Shown: piece by piece, positions 48,959 through 59,522 of the stretch | How positions within the stretch are numbered: position 1 is the first letter of the stretch | How the letters are laid out: each line of letters starts with the position of its first letter | Assembly: GCA_016708845.1 (NCBI GenBank) | Contig: JADJFB010000001.1 | Span: forward strand, 62,001-126,000 | DNA: 64,000 nt | Source: Bacteroidota bacterium | Lineage (GTDB): Bacteria; Bacteroidota; Bacteroidia; B-17B0; Aurantibacillaceae | Direction of reading: 5' to 3' | Program-made: the position numbers and the translations under genes | The notes under the pieces: generated by a model | Seen by the model: only the letters and a program-made list of their open reading frames with translations | Told to the model about the DNA's origin: nothing | Databases searched by the model: none

Positions 48959-50665
48959 ATGATTATGATTCAAAAACACATCCTAACAATTGTTTCTTTA
49001 TTTCTTTCCATAGTATCTTTTTCCCAGCAATGGCCGGGTTATACGTTGTATAGTAATGGTAACGCAACCACTGCTTATTTAGTGGATACCAATAATGTAA
49101 ACATAAAAACTTGGTCAGGTTTGACTGGCGGAACTGGATATTCATCTCACTTAGAACCGGGAGGTACCCTAGTTAGAAGTGTTAAAATTACAAATTCTGT
49201 GTTTACCGGTGGTGGTGCAAGTGGGCGAGTGCAAAAAGTAGATTATAGCGGAAACATTACTTGGAGTTATGATCATTCTTCAACTACTTTTTATACACAT
49301 CATGATCATTGTGTTATGCCTAACGGCAATGTGTTGTTAATTGCCTATGAATTAAAAACACAATCGCAGTTAACGGCGGCAGGTGGAACTATAACATCAT
49401 TAAGTTCTACAGGTATTTGGCCTGATAAAATCATTGAAGTTCAGCCAACAGGTGCAACAACAGGAAATATTGTTTGGGAATGGCATTTTTGGGATCATTT
49501 AGTACAAAACGTGAATCCTAGCGCAGCTAATTACCAAACGTCAATAGTAAATCATCCAGAATTATTAAACATAAATTATCTTACTCAAAAAGATTGGTTG
49601 CATTGCAATGGCGTTGATTATAATCCAATATTAGATCAAGTTGTTATTAGTTCTCATAACACAAATGAGTGGTATGTAATTGATCATAGTACAACAACAG
49701 CTCAAGCAGCAAGCCATAGTGGTGGTAATTCTGGAAAAGGCGGAGATTTTTTATACCGTTGGGGAAATCCAGCTGCTTATCAAGCTACTGGCACTAAGTA
49801 TTTAAATGTAACTCATGATGCACATTGGATTCCTGAATTTCCTGGAGTTAGCTTTTCGAAATCTGGAAGATTAACTGGGTTTAACAATCAAGGTGTTTCT
49901 ACATCTCAGTCTTGTGCTGACCAAATCATAACACCATATGACGGAAATTATAATTATACAATTACACCAGGTTCAGCTTTTGCACCTTCTATTTACGATC
50001 AAAGAACTTCGGGTTTTGGTTATACAAGTAATGAAGGAAGTGTAGAGCAATATCCAAATGGGAATACACTAGTATGTGTTTCTATATCAGGCAAAATATA
50101 TGAACTTACACCAGCAGGAGCAATTATTTACACCATAACTACAGGTGCTAAATCATCTCAGGCACACCGTTATTCGCCATGTTATGTAAATAATGCCGCT
50201 CCTCCGCAGCCAACAATTACAACTAGTGGCAATGATTTAACTACTTCAACTGCCACAACTTATCAATGGTATTATAATGGTACATTAATTAATGGCGCCA
50301 CTTCACAAAATTATACACCAACTCAAGATGGTATTTATGTTGTTAGAACTACAGATGCTAATGGCTGCGTCAATGTTTACTCAAAAGGCTATGCTTATTC
50401 AACTACTACTGCTATTGAAGAATTAGAAGGTAAGAATATTTCTATTTTCCCTAATCCATCAGCAGGTATTTTTGATATTGATTTAAATTACTCTAACCCA
50501 AACAAATTAATAGTGGTGGTTTATGATGTGTTTGGAAAGGAAGTGTTTGCTTTCAAAGATAGATCTCGCATCGACTTGACAGACTTTGCAAATGGTGTTT
50601 ATACAATAGCAATCAGTTTAGATGATAAAAAATCCGTATACAAAAAAGTGGTAGTGTCTAAATAG
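48959..50665 (+). CDS. Secreted arylsulfotransferase-like T9SS protein (copy 1)
   Basis: 568 residues (a second ATG lies at 48965). Signal peptide ends SFSQQ. The central part resembles arylsulfate sulfotransferase (ASST) beta-propellers, with histidine clusters TYHTHHDHCVMPNG-type (YTHHDHCVMP), an EWHFWDH segment and VNHPELLN; then an Ig-like region (TTYQWYYNGT) and a T9SS sorting domain (SIFPNPSAGIFD, ending VVVSK). The next gene is a close tandem paralog. Function on surface glycans or phenols is inference. Confidence 0.82.
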   Translation: MIMIQKHILTIVSLFLSIVSFSQQWPGYTLYSNGNATTAYLVDTNNVNIKTWSGLTGGTGYSSHLEPGGTLVRSVKITNSVFTGGGASGRVQKVDYSGNITWSYDHSSTTFYTHHDHCVMPNGNVLLIAYELKTQSQLTAAGGTITSLSSTGIWPDKIIEVQPTGATTGNIVWEWHFWDHLVQNVNPSAANYQTSIVNHPELLNINYLTQKDWLHCNGVDYNPILDQVVISSHNTNEWYVIDHSTTTAQAASHSGGNSGKGGDFLYRWGNPAAYQATGTKYLNVTHDAHWIPEFPGVSFSKSGRLTGFNNQGVSTSQSCADQIITPYDGNYNYTITPGSAFAPSIYDQRTSGFGYTSNEGSVEQYPNGNTLVCVSISGKIYELTPAGAIIYTITTGAKSSQAHRYSPCYVNNAAPPQPTITTSGNDLTTSTATTYQWYYNGTLINGATSQNYTPTQDGIYVVRTTDANGCVNVYSKGYAYSTTTAIEELEGKNISIFPNPSAGIFDIDLNYSNPNKLIVVVYDVFGKEVFAFKDRSRIDLTDFANGVYTIAISLDDKKSVYKKVVVSK

Positions 50666-50810
50666 ATAATACCATTGAAATATTGTAAAGAAATTGTAGA
50701 AAGAAATATTTGCTAAAGTTTACCACGCTTTAACCTAATTTCACCTCAAAAATTGATCAGGTTTTTAACTATTTAATTACATTTAGGTAATAATTAATAT
50801 ACTAAAAAGC

Positions 50811-52491
50811 ATGAAAAAAATAGTTACTTCAATTAGTCTCTTATTCTTGTTGTCGTTAGTTTGTAATGCGCAACAATGGAATGGATTAACGTTATATAGT
50901 AATAGTAATGCAACTTCTGCGTATTTAGTAGATACAAGTAATGTTACCGTAAAAACATGGTCGGGTCTATCAGGAGGAACAGGTTACTCGTCTTATTTGG
51001 AGCCAGGAGGTACTTTGGTGCGAAGTGTTAAAGTAACTAACACAACGTTTAATGGAGGTGGTGCTTGCGGTAGAATGCAAAAAGTAAACTATAGCGGAAG
51101 TATAGTATGGGATTACACTCATTCTTCAAGCACTTATTATACGCATCACGATCATTGTGTTTTACCAAATGGAAACGTACTGATGATTGCTTATGAATTA
51201 AAAACACAAACAGAATTAACAGCTACAGGCGGAACTAATACAGCATTAACTTCAGGTATTTGGCCCGAAAAAATAATTGAAGTTCAACCAACGGGAGCAA
51301 CTACAGGCAATATTGTTTGGGAATGGCATGTGTGGGATCACATGGTGCAAAACCTTAATTCAAGTAAAGCCAATTACCAAACCTCTATCGTTAATCATCC
51401 GGAGTTATTAAATGTAAATTATAAAAGCACCAAAGACTGGATGCACATGAATGGAATTGATTATAATCCCATCTTAGATCAAATTGTGGTGAGTTCTCAT
51501 AATTTAAATGAATGGTATGTAATTGATCATAGCACAACAACTGCTCAAGCTGCTTCACACAGTGGAGGTAATGCTGGTAAAGGTGGCGACTTTTTATACC
51601 GTTGGGGAAACCCTGCCGCTTATCAAGCAACAGGAACAGCTGTTTTAAATGTAACACACGACTCACATTGGATTCCCGAAGGTTGTCCAAATGCAGGTAG
51701 ATTAGTTGGGTTTAATAACAAAGGAGTATCCGCAACAGTATCATGTTTCGATCAAATTATGCCACCACTTAGTGGCTATAATTATACAATTACTGCTGGC
51801 TCAGCATTCGGACCAACTTCTTATGACCAGCGTAATTCTGGTTTTGGATATAGCAGTAACATGGGAAGCTCAGAGCAGTTTCCAAATGGTAACCAATTAG
51901 TGTGTGTTGCAACGGCAGGTAAAATTTATGAATTAAATGCAGCTGGAACACCCATTTATACTATTACAACAGGAGGTGCTCTGGCGCAATCTCATCGTTA
52001 TACAACTTGTTTTATAAATAATGCTGCACCTCCACAACCAACAATTACAACTAGCGGTAATGATTTAACAACAGCTACAGCAACAACTTACCAATGGTAT
52101 TATAACGGAAGTTTAATTTCAGGAGCAACATCTCAAAATTTTACTCCCACACAAAGTGGCATTTATGTTGTAAGAACAACTGATGCAAATGGTTGTGTAA
52201 ATGTATATTCGCAAGGCTTTGCTTTTCTATTGCTACTGAGATCGAAAATTAGAAGGGAAAACAATTTCTATTTATCCAAATCCGTCAACAGGAATTATAG
52301 ACATTGATTTAAATTACAAGAATGTAACTAATTTGATGGTTGTGGTTTATGATACTTTTGGCAAAGAAGTATTTACATCTGAAAACTCATCGCGCCTTGA
52401 TTTAACACAATTAGCAAATGGTGTTTACGCGCTATCTGTGTCGTTGGATAATAAAAAACCAATTTACAAAAAAATAATTTTAACAAAATAA
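50811..52491 (+). pseudogene. Secreted arylsulfotransferase-like T9SS protein (copy 2), frameshifted
   Basis: Restored length 560 residues, aligning with copy 1 over its whole length (WSGLSGGTGYSSYLEPGGTL, HHDHCVLPNG, TTYQWYYNGS). Two base losses at T4 (52223-52226) and A4 (52245-52248) disrupt the end; restoring both gives AFSIATEIEKLEGKTISIYP and a sorting domain ending IILTK at 52491. Duplicated gene with differing Ser/Tyr positions, so recent duplication followed by drift is likely. Confidence 0.82.
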
Positions 52492-52494
52492 AAT

Positions 52495-53492
52495 ATGAAA
52501 AGACTTTTACTAGCATTATCATTTATATCAGCTGTAACTAGTGCATCAGCTAAAAAAGTAAAATTTGCAGTTGATATGACAGGGCAAACTAATTAGCCCT
52601 TTTGGCGTGCATGTAACAGGCGATTTTCAGGAAGCTGCTGGCTATCCTTTAATTGGGATCCTTGCGCTACAACTCTTACAAAGAAGGCTCCACAGATATT
52701 TATAGTGTTATTGTTAACATTCCTGCTTTCACTAAATATGAATACCGATTTGTAAATGGAGATCAAACTTATGAATCTGAGTTTGTTCCAGATGAATCGC
52801 GAGTAGGGTATAATTTCAATGATAATCGTTGGATGTATGTTGATTCTTTAGCAAATGATACAAGCTTTGTTGGTGCTATTTTATTTGGAGGTAATGCACC
52901 AGCGGGTTTAAGTTTAGTTCGTTATAAAGTAGATATGAATAACTCATTACCAGTTTCGCCAAACGGTGTGCATGTTGGTACTAGCATGGATGCCTTTAGT
53001 CCAACGAAAGTTCGCTTATATAGTTTTGGAGATAGTATTTATGAGATTATTAATTACTTTCCAAATAATACTTATGCATATAAATATTTTAATGGAAATG
53101 TATCAACTACTACTGAAACTATAACAGGAACTTGTTCTGTATTTGGCAATAGAGGATTAACGCTTACAAAAGATACAGCCATGGAAATGGTTTGTTTCAG
53201 CAGCTGTTCGGCATGTGCACCAGTTTCAGTGAATGAGTTAAGTTCTAAAACTTCTACATTTAAAGCATTTCCAAATCCTGTAAAAGATATGTTCGTGATT
53301 TCATCTGCTCAAGGCGAAGTCATTGAATCGGTTACGGTTTATAATGTATCTGGTCAATCAGTTAAAGAAATACTTGCTATTAATAACGAATCTGCTACAC
53401 TTAATAATTTAAATCTTTCATCGGGTTTATATATGGTAAGAGTAACTAATAAAAATAAACAAACACAGTATTTAAAAATAATTGTAGAATAA
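52495..53492 (+). pseudogene. Secreted T9SS protein with two VDM...GVHV modules, multiply frameshifted
   Basis: Restored length 332 residues. ATG 52495, signal peptide ending ASA. Three frame changes in about 95 bases (extra T at 52590; one A lost at 52651-52652; one A lost at 52680-52682). Restored text is VDMTGQTISPFGVHVTGDFQ then NWDPCATTLTKEGS. A second VDM...GVHVG module begins near LVRYKVDMNN. The T9SS domain is KAFPNPVKDMF to the end. The modules resemble carbohydrate-binding or starch-type modules; function is unknown. Confidence 0.72.
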
Positions 53493-53493
53493 C

Positions 53494-55616
53494 ATGCGTC
53501 TGTCTATCCTGTCTTTTTTTAGTTTCATTATTTTGTGCGGAAATGTTTCCGCACAAAATTTTTATGATCAAAACACTATTCAAAAAATAGAAATACAGTT
53601 TACTCAACCAAACTGGGATTATCAATTAGATACTGCTAAATCAGGGGCAGAGGGTTATATCATGGCAGCTTCGGTAACCATAAATGGAGTATATTTTGAT
53701 AGTGTCGGTGTAAAGTATAAAGGCAATAGTTCGTATAACCCTACTTACAATAAAAATCCTCTACATATTGAATTAGATGGCTATAAAAATCAATCGTATT
53801 TGGGTATCAAAGACATTAAGTTAGGAAATAATTATGCCGATCCATCCATGATTAGAGAAGTGTTAGGCTATGATATATTAAAAAATTACATGCATTGCCC
53901 CGAGGCAAATTTTGCAAAGGTTTATATTAATGGAGTATATCATGGAGTATATTCAAATGCTGAAAGTATTGGTAAGAAATTTTATGCTAAACATTATTAC
54001 TCATCTGGCAATACGGCTATTAAATGTAATCCTATTGTAAATCCAAGTTCAAATACAAAATCAAATTTAAAATATTTTACCACCGGAGATAGTAGCAATT
54101 ATTTTAATTTTTACGATTTTGTCAAAATTATTATTTGTATAAAGATAATACCAACCATTACAACACTACTATTTGGGATTTGAATATGTGTTTTGGAGGC
54201 TTCCCGTATTTAGGCGTAAGCAATAGTAGTTTAGCGCAATTAAGTATTACTAATATGCAACAAATGGCTATTAATATTCATGCAACAGATGTGTATTGGC
54301 CAATGATTAACATTATTAATAGCAACGCTCAGTATAAAAAAATGTTAGTCGCTCACATGAGAACTTTAGTTAACGATTTTTTTGCAACTGGAACATATAT
54401 TACTAAGGCTAATCAATTTCAAGCATTGATAGATACATCAGTACAAAGCGATAATTTTAAATTCTATACTTACCCACAATTTCAAAATGGTTTAACCTCT
54501 AATGTTTCTGTTGGTAGTTATTCGGTGCCAGGCATTAGTAATTTAATGGGAGCTCGTTTATCATACTTACAGGGCACTGCAGATTTTAATTATGCAACAC
54601 CAACCATTACGGCGGTAAGTGCAAATACCAATTCTCCAGCAATTAATTCAACAGTTTCTATTACTGCTAATGTGGTAAATACAAATACGGTGTATTTGGG
54701 TTATAGAACAAATAACCATCAAAAATTTACTAGAGTTTTAATGTATGATGATGGTGCTCATAATGATGGAGCTGCTGCTGATAATATTTATGGAGCAAGT
54801 ATTATTGTAACAACTGCAGAAACAGAGTATTATATATTTGCAGAAAATGCTACTGCTGGAATTTTTTCTCCAGAAAGAGCAGAGCATGAATTTCATCTAT
54901 TGAATACAAATTTAGCTCAGCCAAATGTTGGAGATTTAGTAATCAATGAATTTTTAGCAGCTAATAATTTTGGACAAACTGATGAAAATGGGAAACATGA
55001 AGATTGGATCGAATTACATAACACCACAAATAACGTTTTAAATGTAAGCGGTTTGTATTTGTCGGATGATTATACAAATCCAACAAAATATACGATACCT
55101 AATAATATTATCATACAGCCAAATGGATTTTTAACTATTTGGGCTGATGAAGACAATATGAATGGCGAAGCATTACATTGTAACTTTAAATTGCTAAATA
55201 GTGGGGAGCAAATTATGTTAAGTAATGGCACTGCGGTTTTGGATAGTGTTAGTTTTGGTTTTCAAGGAGCAGATATCTCCATTGCTCGTTGTCCGGACGG
55301 AACAGGTTCTTTCGAAGCTTCATCCACACCTTCTTATAATATGAGTAATTGTGCAGTTGGTGTAAATGAAATTAATATGGAGCTAGCCTCTTTGTTGGCA
55401 TTTCCAAATCCCGCTAACGAAGAGTTAACAATTACTTGTAGTGCTAATGCTGTTTTGCCAATGGAGGTTTTAAATATTGTGGGCGAAGTTGTTTTAAAAG
55501 AAGAATTACATCAAACATTAAAAATAAATACCTCGACATTTAGCCAAGGTATTTATTTTTTGAGAGTTACTAATGAACCACGTTTTGGTTTAGTTAAGTT
55601 TGTGGTTGCGAAGTAG
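53494..55616 (+). pseudogene. CotH-kinase-family protein with LTD and T9SS domains, frameshifted
   Basis: Restored length 707 residues. Signal peptide ends VSAQ. CotH features: DSVGVKYKGNSSYN, KNPLHIELDGYKNQ, IKDIKLGNNYADPSMIREVL. One A is missing at AAAA 54124-54127; adding it gives FVKNYYLYKDNTNHYNT and then TIWDLNMCFGG. A lamin-tail (LTD) domain (VINEFLAAN, DWIELHN, LYLSDDY) sits near 460-600, and the T9SS domain is LAFPNPANEE to the end. Starts 1 base after the previous gene. Confidence 0.82.
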
Positions 55617-55625
55617 GTAGAGCCA

Positions 55626-56260
55626 TTAAAACTCATATCTATAAATTGGATCTATATCTCCCTTATCATCGTAAACAGCTTTAAGTTCTGTAATTAAACC
55701 GCTATTTAATCCGTATACCCAATCATGAATTTGCACGCTTTTACCATCGTGCCATGCTTTTGAACGATTTTCGTTTCCGCTAAATGCTGTACTTGTTGTA
55801 TGACATTTAATTCTGTCAATCTATCCGCTCGTTTATCTTCATCGTCAATATTATCCAATTCTATTCGGTTTTTATTGTAAACATCCTTGATGTTTCTGAG
55901 CCATTTATCAACTAAGCCGTATGTTTTATGAGTCATGGCTGCCCTTACTCCACCGCATCCATAATGACCACATACAATAATATGCTTAACTCCTAAAACA
56001 TTAACAGCATATTCTAAAACACTCATTAAATTAAAATCTGTGTGAACAACCATATTTGCAATATTTCTATGCACAAACATTTCGCCACTTTCAGTGTTAG
56101 TTACTTCATTTGCTGGCACACGGCTATCACTGCAACCAATCCATAAATAATCTGGCATTTGTCCTAATGAAAGTTTCTTAAAATATTCAGGATCATCAAA
56201 CTTTTTCTCTAAGGCAAATCGCCTGTTTCCGTCAATCAATTTTTGATACGCTTTATCCAT
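55626..56260 (-). pseudogene. Beta-carbonic anhydrase, frameshifted at C-terminus
   Basis: Restored length 211 residues. Zinc ligands are C43 with D45-R47 (CSDSR), H99 and C102 (CGHYGCGG). After QLAET-type KIVQK the frame is lost at plus-strand TTTT 55758-55761; one more base gives KAWHDGKSVQIHDWVYGLNSG and a stop at 55626. It interconverts CO2 and bicarbonate. It lies 4 bases after the SulP transporter gene, so they are likely co-transcribed. Confidence 0.88.
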
Positions 56261-56264
56261 AATT

Positions 56265-57788
56265 TTAATGTTTATATTTAATTAGTTCAATTTCTATTTT
56301 TCTTTTTTTTGCTGTATTGATGAAGTCATCAATCACGTCTTTTGAATCTCTATTAATTTTTCTATTTATACTTGCGTCTATTATTACCTTGCTTTCAGGT
56401 TTTATAGTCCCAAAAAAATTAATGAGGTATCCTTTATTAAAAAAAGTAACATGCTGTGGTAGTTTTATTAAATAATATAACTGTCCATCCATCACATCGC
56501 TACTTGCTTCAAATGATGATTTAATATTATCTCGAATAATAAAAATAATAGACACAATAACTCCAGCGCAAACCCCTTTCAATAAATCGGTCACAAGCAT
56601 TACTCCAATAGTAATCACAAAAGGTATAAATTGTTCATATCCAAATTTCCACTGCTCTTTAAAAATGGCGAGCTTGGTTAATTTGAAGCCTGTCATGATT
56701 AAAATAGCAGCAAGGCAAGCATTTGGAATTAAAGCTAACAAATTTGGTAAAAGCAAAACACTTACTAAAAGTAATGATGCATGAATAATTGCTGACATTT
56801 TTGATTTAGCACCTGAATTAATATTTGCGGAACTTCTAACAATAACGGATGTAACAGGTAAACCGCCAACAAAACCGCAAGCAATATTTCCAATACCTTG
56901 AGCCAACAACTCTTTATTTGTGTTTGATTCGTTTTTGTCTGGATCTAATTTATCAACTGCTTCAATACCTAATAATGTTTCTAAACTTGCAACTACTGCT
57001 AGTGTAAAAACAATCATCCAAAATTTACTACTATTCGCAAAACTAAAATCGGGAAAAAATAAGTTGGCTTGCAAATCACTAAATGAAGCAATGGTTGGTA
57101 AATTAACCAGATGTATATTATCAACTGCTAAAAACGCATTATTTTTAAAAGTAATGGTCAATAAAATACCAAATACAACAGCTAATAGAGGCCCTGGTAA
57201 ATTTGATAAAATTTTATGTTTTTTGTAAAATTGTTTTTCGGCAATAATTAAAACAACAAACGAAACTAGTCCGATAATAATAGCGCCAGGAGTTATAAAA
57301 TTAATCATGTGTATTAATTCTGTAAACGAATTTTCGCCATCCACTTGAATAAATTGTTCATCTCCTTCAGGATCATTATCGTACCCAAACAAATGCGGAA
57401 TTTGTTTAATAATTAAAATGATACCAATACCGGCTAACATACCTTTGATAACTGCATTTGGGATATAATTGCCAATTGAACCGGCTTTTAATATCCCTAA
57501 AAGCAATTGAAATACACCAGCGAAAACAACTGCCGCTAAAAATGCTTGATAATTTCCTAGCTGTGCTATGGAAGCTAACACAATGGCAGTTAATCCTGCC
57601 GCTGGACCTGACACACTATACTTTGAACCACTGAAAATAGTGACTAATATGCCACCAATAACACCAGCAATAATTCCAGAAAACAAAGGAACTTTACATG
57701 CCATAGCAATCCCTAAACATAATGGCAAAGCCACTAAAAATACTACAATACCCGCCTTAATGTCGGCAAATAAATTTTTTTTAAACAT
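56265..57788 (-). CDS. SulP family anion transporter (bicarbonate/sulfate)
   Basis: 507 residues, about 11-12 membrane helices. N-terminal DIKAGIVVFLVALPLCLGIA and SVSGPAAGLTAIV are SulP signatures; GGLPVTSVIVRSSANINSG follows. The C-terminal region (about 430-507) is a short STAS-like domain. With a carbonic anhydrase immediately downstream the likely substrate is bicarbonate, as in BicA-type transporters, but sulfate is not excluded. Confidence 0.9.
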   Translation of the reverse strand: MFKKNLFADIKAGIVVFLVALPLCLGIAMACKVPLFSGIIAGVIGGILVTIFSGSKYSVSGPAAGLTAIVLASIAQLGNYQAFLAAVVFAGVFQLLLGILKAGSIGNYIPNAVIKGMLAGIGIILIIKQIPHLFGYDNDPEGDEQFIQVDGENSFTELIHMINFITPGAIIIGLVSFVVLIIAEKQFYKKHKILSNLPGPLLAVVFGILLTITFKNNAFLAVDNIHLVNLPTIASFSDLQANLFFPDFSFANSSKFWMIVFTLAVVASLETLLGIEAVDKLDPDKNESNTNKELLAQGIGNIACGFVGGLPVTSVIVRSSANINSGAKSKMSAIIHASLLLVSVLLLPNLLALIPNACLAAILIMTGFKLTKLAIFKEQWKFGYEQFIPFVITIGVMLVTDLLKGVCAGVIVSIIFIIRDNIKSSFEASSDVMDGQLYYLIKLPQHVTFFNKGYLINFFGTIKPESKVIIDASINRKINRDSKDVIDDFINTAKKRKIEIELIKYKH

Positions 57789-57856
57789 AATTTTTTTTGA
57801 ATTTTAAATAATAATAAAACGTATCTACAAGATCATAAAGTAGACAAAATATTAAA

Positions 57857-58168
57857 TTAAAATTTGGGAGGCGGTATTGGAATTGTCCTTTCAAAAGAAG
57901 GATAGCCGCATTCTGGTTTCAACCAAAAAAGTTTCTGTATAGGAATTGATTTATCACTATTACTTTCGTGTCCTATGTAATATTCTTTATCCGCATCTTC
58001 ATCAGCATCATGGCTTTCTTCTTCTTCCTCAGCAACAGGATTATTTTGATTTTGATTTTTGAAAACTTTACTGTCTTTACAAGCATTGATTATAGAAGCT
58101 TGCAGCGTTAAAGAAAAAACGCTGAATACGAATAAGAAAATAAAAATATGTCGTAGCTTATAAATCAT
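57857..58168 (-). CDS. Small secreted acidic protein, unknown
   Basis: 103 residues. An N-terminal hydrophobic signal (about 6-25), then an acidic linker (EEEEESHDADEDADKE near 47-62) and a Pro-rich end (TIPIPPPKF). No family recognised. It lies alone between the SulP gene and the divergent lipoprotein at 58299. Confidence 0.6.
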   Translation of the reverse strand: MIYKLRHIFIFLFVFSVFSLTLQASIINACKDSKVFKNQNQNNPVAEEEEESHDADEDADKEYYIGHESNSDKSIPIQKLFWLKPECGYPSFERTIPIPPPKF

Positions 58169-58298
58169 AGTTCTTAGTAAAACTCACCTTAATAAACATA
58201 AGGGTTATCTCATAAAGTGGCGCAAAATAATTAAATTATATGAATTTTGATTAAATTTAAAGTTTATTTAACATTATATTGAACTTAATTATATACCC

Positions 58299-58694
58299 AT
58301 GAGTCGCAAAATTATTGTATTTGTTTTGATTTCTTTAAGCTTTTTTTCGTGTAAAAAACAGCCTGGAGAAGGAGGTTTTGCCTCTATTGAAGGTAAAGTA
58401 TATGCAAGAGACTATGATGACAGTTACACACTTTTAACTGCGCAGTATTATATACCTAGCGAAACCGTATATATTATTTACGGTGATGGAACAGAAGTTG
58501 CCAACGATGTAAAAACATCTTACGATGGCTCCTTTAAATTTAATTATTTAAGAAAAGGCACCTACAAAATTTTTGTACTAAGTGAAGATTCAACTAAGCC
58601 ATTTTTATCCGTTCCCAAGGAAGTAATTGTGGAAGTAAATATTACTAAAAGAAAAGAAAAGGTAGTACTAAATGACTTTGTTATTATTAAATAA
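58299..58694 (+). CDS. Small lipoprotein with Ig-like carboxypeptidase-regulatory fold
   Basis: 131 residues. Lipobox LSFFSC (Cys about 18). The remainder (ASIEGKVYARDYD, DGSFKFNYLRKGTYKIFVLSED) resembles carboxypeptidase-regulatory/CNA-B-type beta domains common in Bacteroidota. The next gene starts 4 bases after its stop. Confidence 0.75.
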   Translation: MSRKIIVFVLISLSFFSCKKQPGEGGFASIEGKVYARDYDDSYTLLTAQYYIPSETVYIIYGDGTEVANDVKTSYDGSFKFNYLRKGTYKIFVLSEDSTKPFLSVPKEVIVEVNITKRKEKVVLNDFVIIK

Positions 58695-58698
58695 AATA

Positions 58699-59391
58699 AT
58701 GACACTAAAAGTTATATTTTTTTTAAGTGGATTTATGTTGTATTTTTTCACAAGTCATGCTCAGCGTAGTAATGATGCTGGTATGTGGAATACATTAACA
58801 ATACAACATCCTTTCACTAAAAAAGTAAATTTAGTAATTGATCAAGAGTTTAGATTGCGAGAAAACTATCAGCGTATCAATTTATTTTACACAAACATTG
58901 GTATTGATTATAAATACAGTAAATTTTTAAAAATTAGTCCAACTTACCGAGCGATACAAAAAAAACGGTTAGACGGCACATACAGCCACAGACATCGGCT
59001 AATGCTTGACGTGACATTAAAAAAGAAATTGAAAAAAGTCACCTTAAGTGAACGTATTAGGTATCAAGCCGAAGTGCAAGATTTTTATACAAGTAGAAAA
59101 GGGAAGTTAGTAGAGCAATTTTTGAGATTTAAAACAGATGTAAAATATGCAGCCACAGATAAAATTACTCCATATTATTCCATTGAATTTCGGTATCAAA
59201 TTCATGCGCCAAGAGGTGACGGGCCTTTATACGATAACGGATTTCGCCGAGTTAGAAACGTATTAGGAATGGAGTATGAGATAAACAAAAAAAATTCGGT
59301 AAATGTATATTATCTATATCAAACAGAGTTTACCATCTCAACTCCAGAAACCATTTTTATTTTAGGAATAGGCTATACCTTAACTATTTAA
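58699..59391 (+). CDS. DUF2490-type outer-membrane protein
   Basis: 230 residues from ATG 58699 (an upstream start at 58672 would overlap the lipoprotein gene). Signal peptide ends SHAQ. Contents: GMWNTLTIQHPFTKKVNLVIDQEFRLRE, beta strands and conserved RYQAEVQDFY, YYSIEFRYQ and YYLYQTEF, the DUF2490 pattern. Predicted outer-membrane beta barrel; probably co-transcribed with the lipoprotein. Confidence 0.8.
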   Translation: MTLKVIFFLSGFMLYFFTSHAQRSNDAGMWNTLTIQHPFTKKVNLVIDQEFRLRENYQRINLFYTNIGIDYKYSKFLKISPTYRAIQKKRLDGTYSHRHRLMLDVTLKKKLKKVTLSERIRYQAEVQDFYTSRKGKLVEQFLRFKTDVKYAATDKITPYYSIEFRYQIHAPRGDGPLYDNGFRRVRNVLGMEYEINKKNSVNVYYLYQTEFTISTPETIFILGIGYTLTI

Positions 59392-59454
59392 AAAAATAAA
59401 AGTATAAGAGTACAGTTTATCTACAGATTTTAAGTTAAATATTCCTCTCTATAA

Positions 59455-59485
59455 TTTGACTATTCGCCTATTTTAGGTAAATTTA
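59455..59485 (+). promoter_or_regulatory. Candidate promoter of the 59523 gene
   Basis: TTTG at 59455-59458, 19 bases, then TAAATTTA at 59478-59485, one mismatch from TTTG-N19-TAnnTTTG. It lies 38 bases before the ATG. Confidence 0.45.
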
Positions 59486-59522
59486 AAGTTAAATCTTTAT
59501 TACTTTCACATTAAATTAAATC

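Noticed and set aside
50732..50778. AACCT...AGGTT as a terminator before ASST copy 2
   Set aside because: Arms are only five pairs with a loop over 20 bases, too weak to call.
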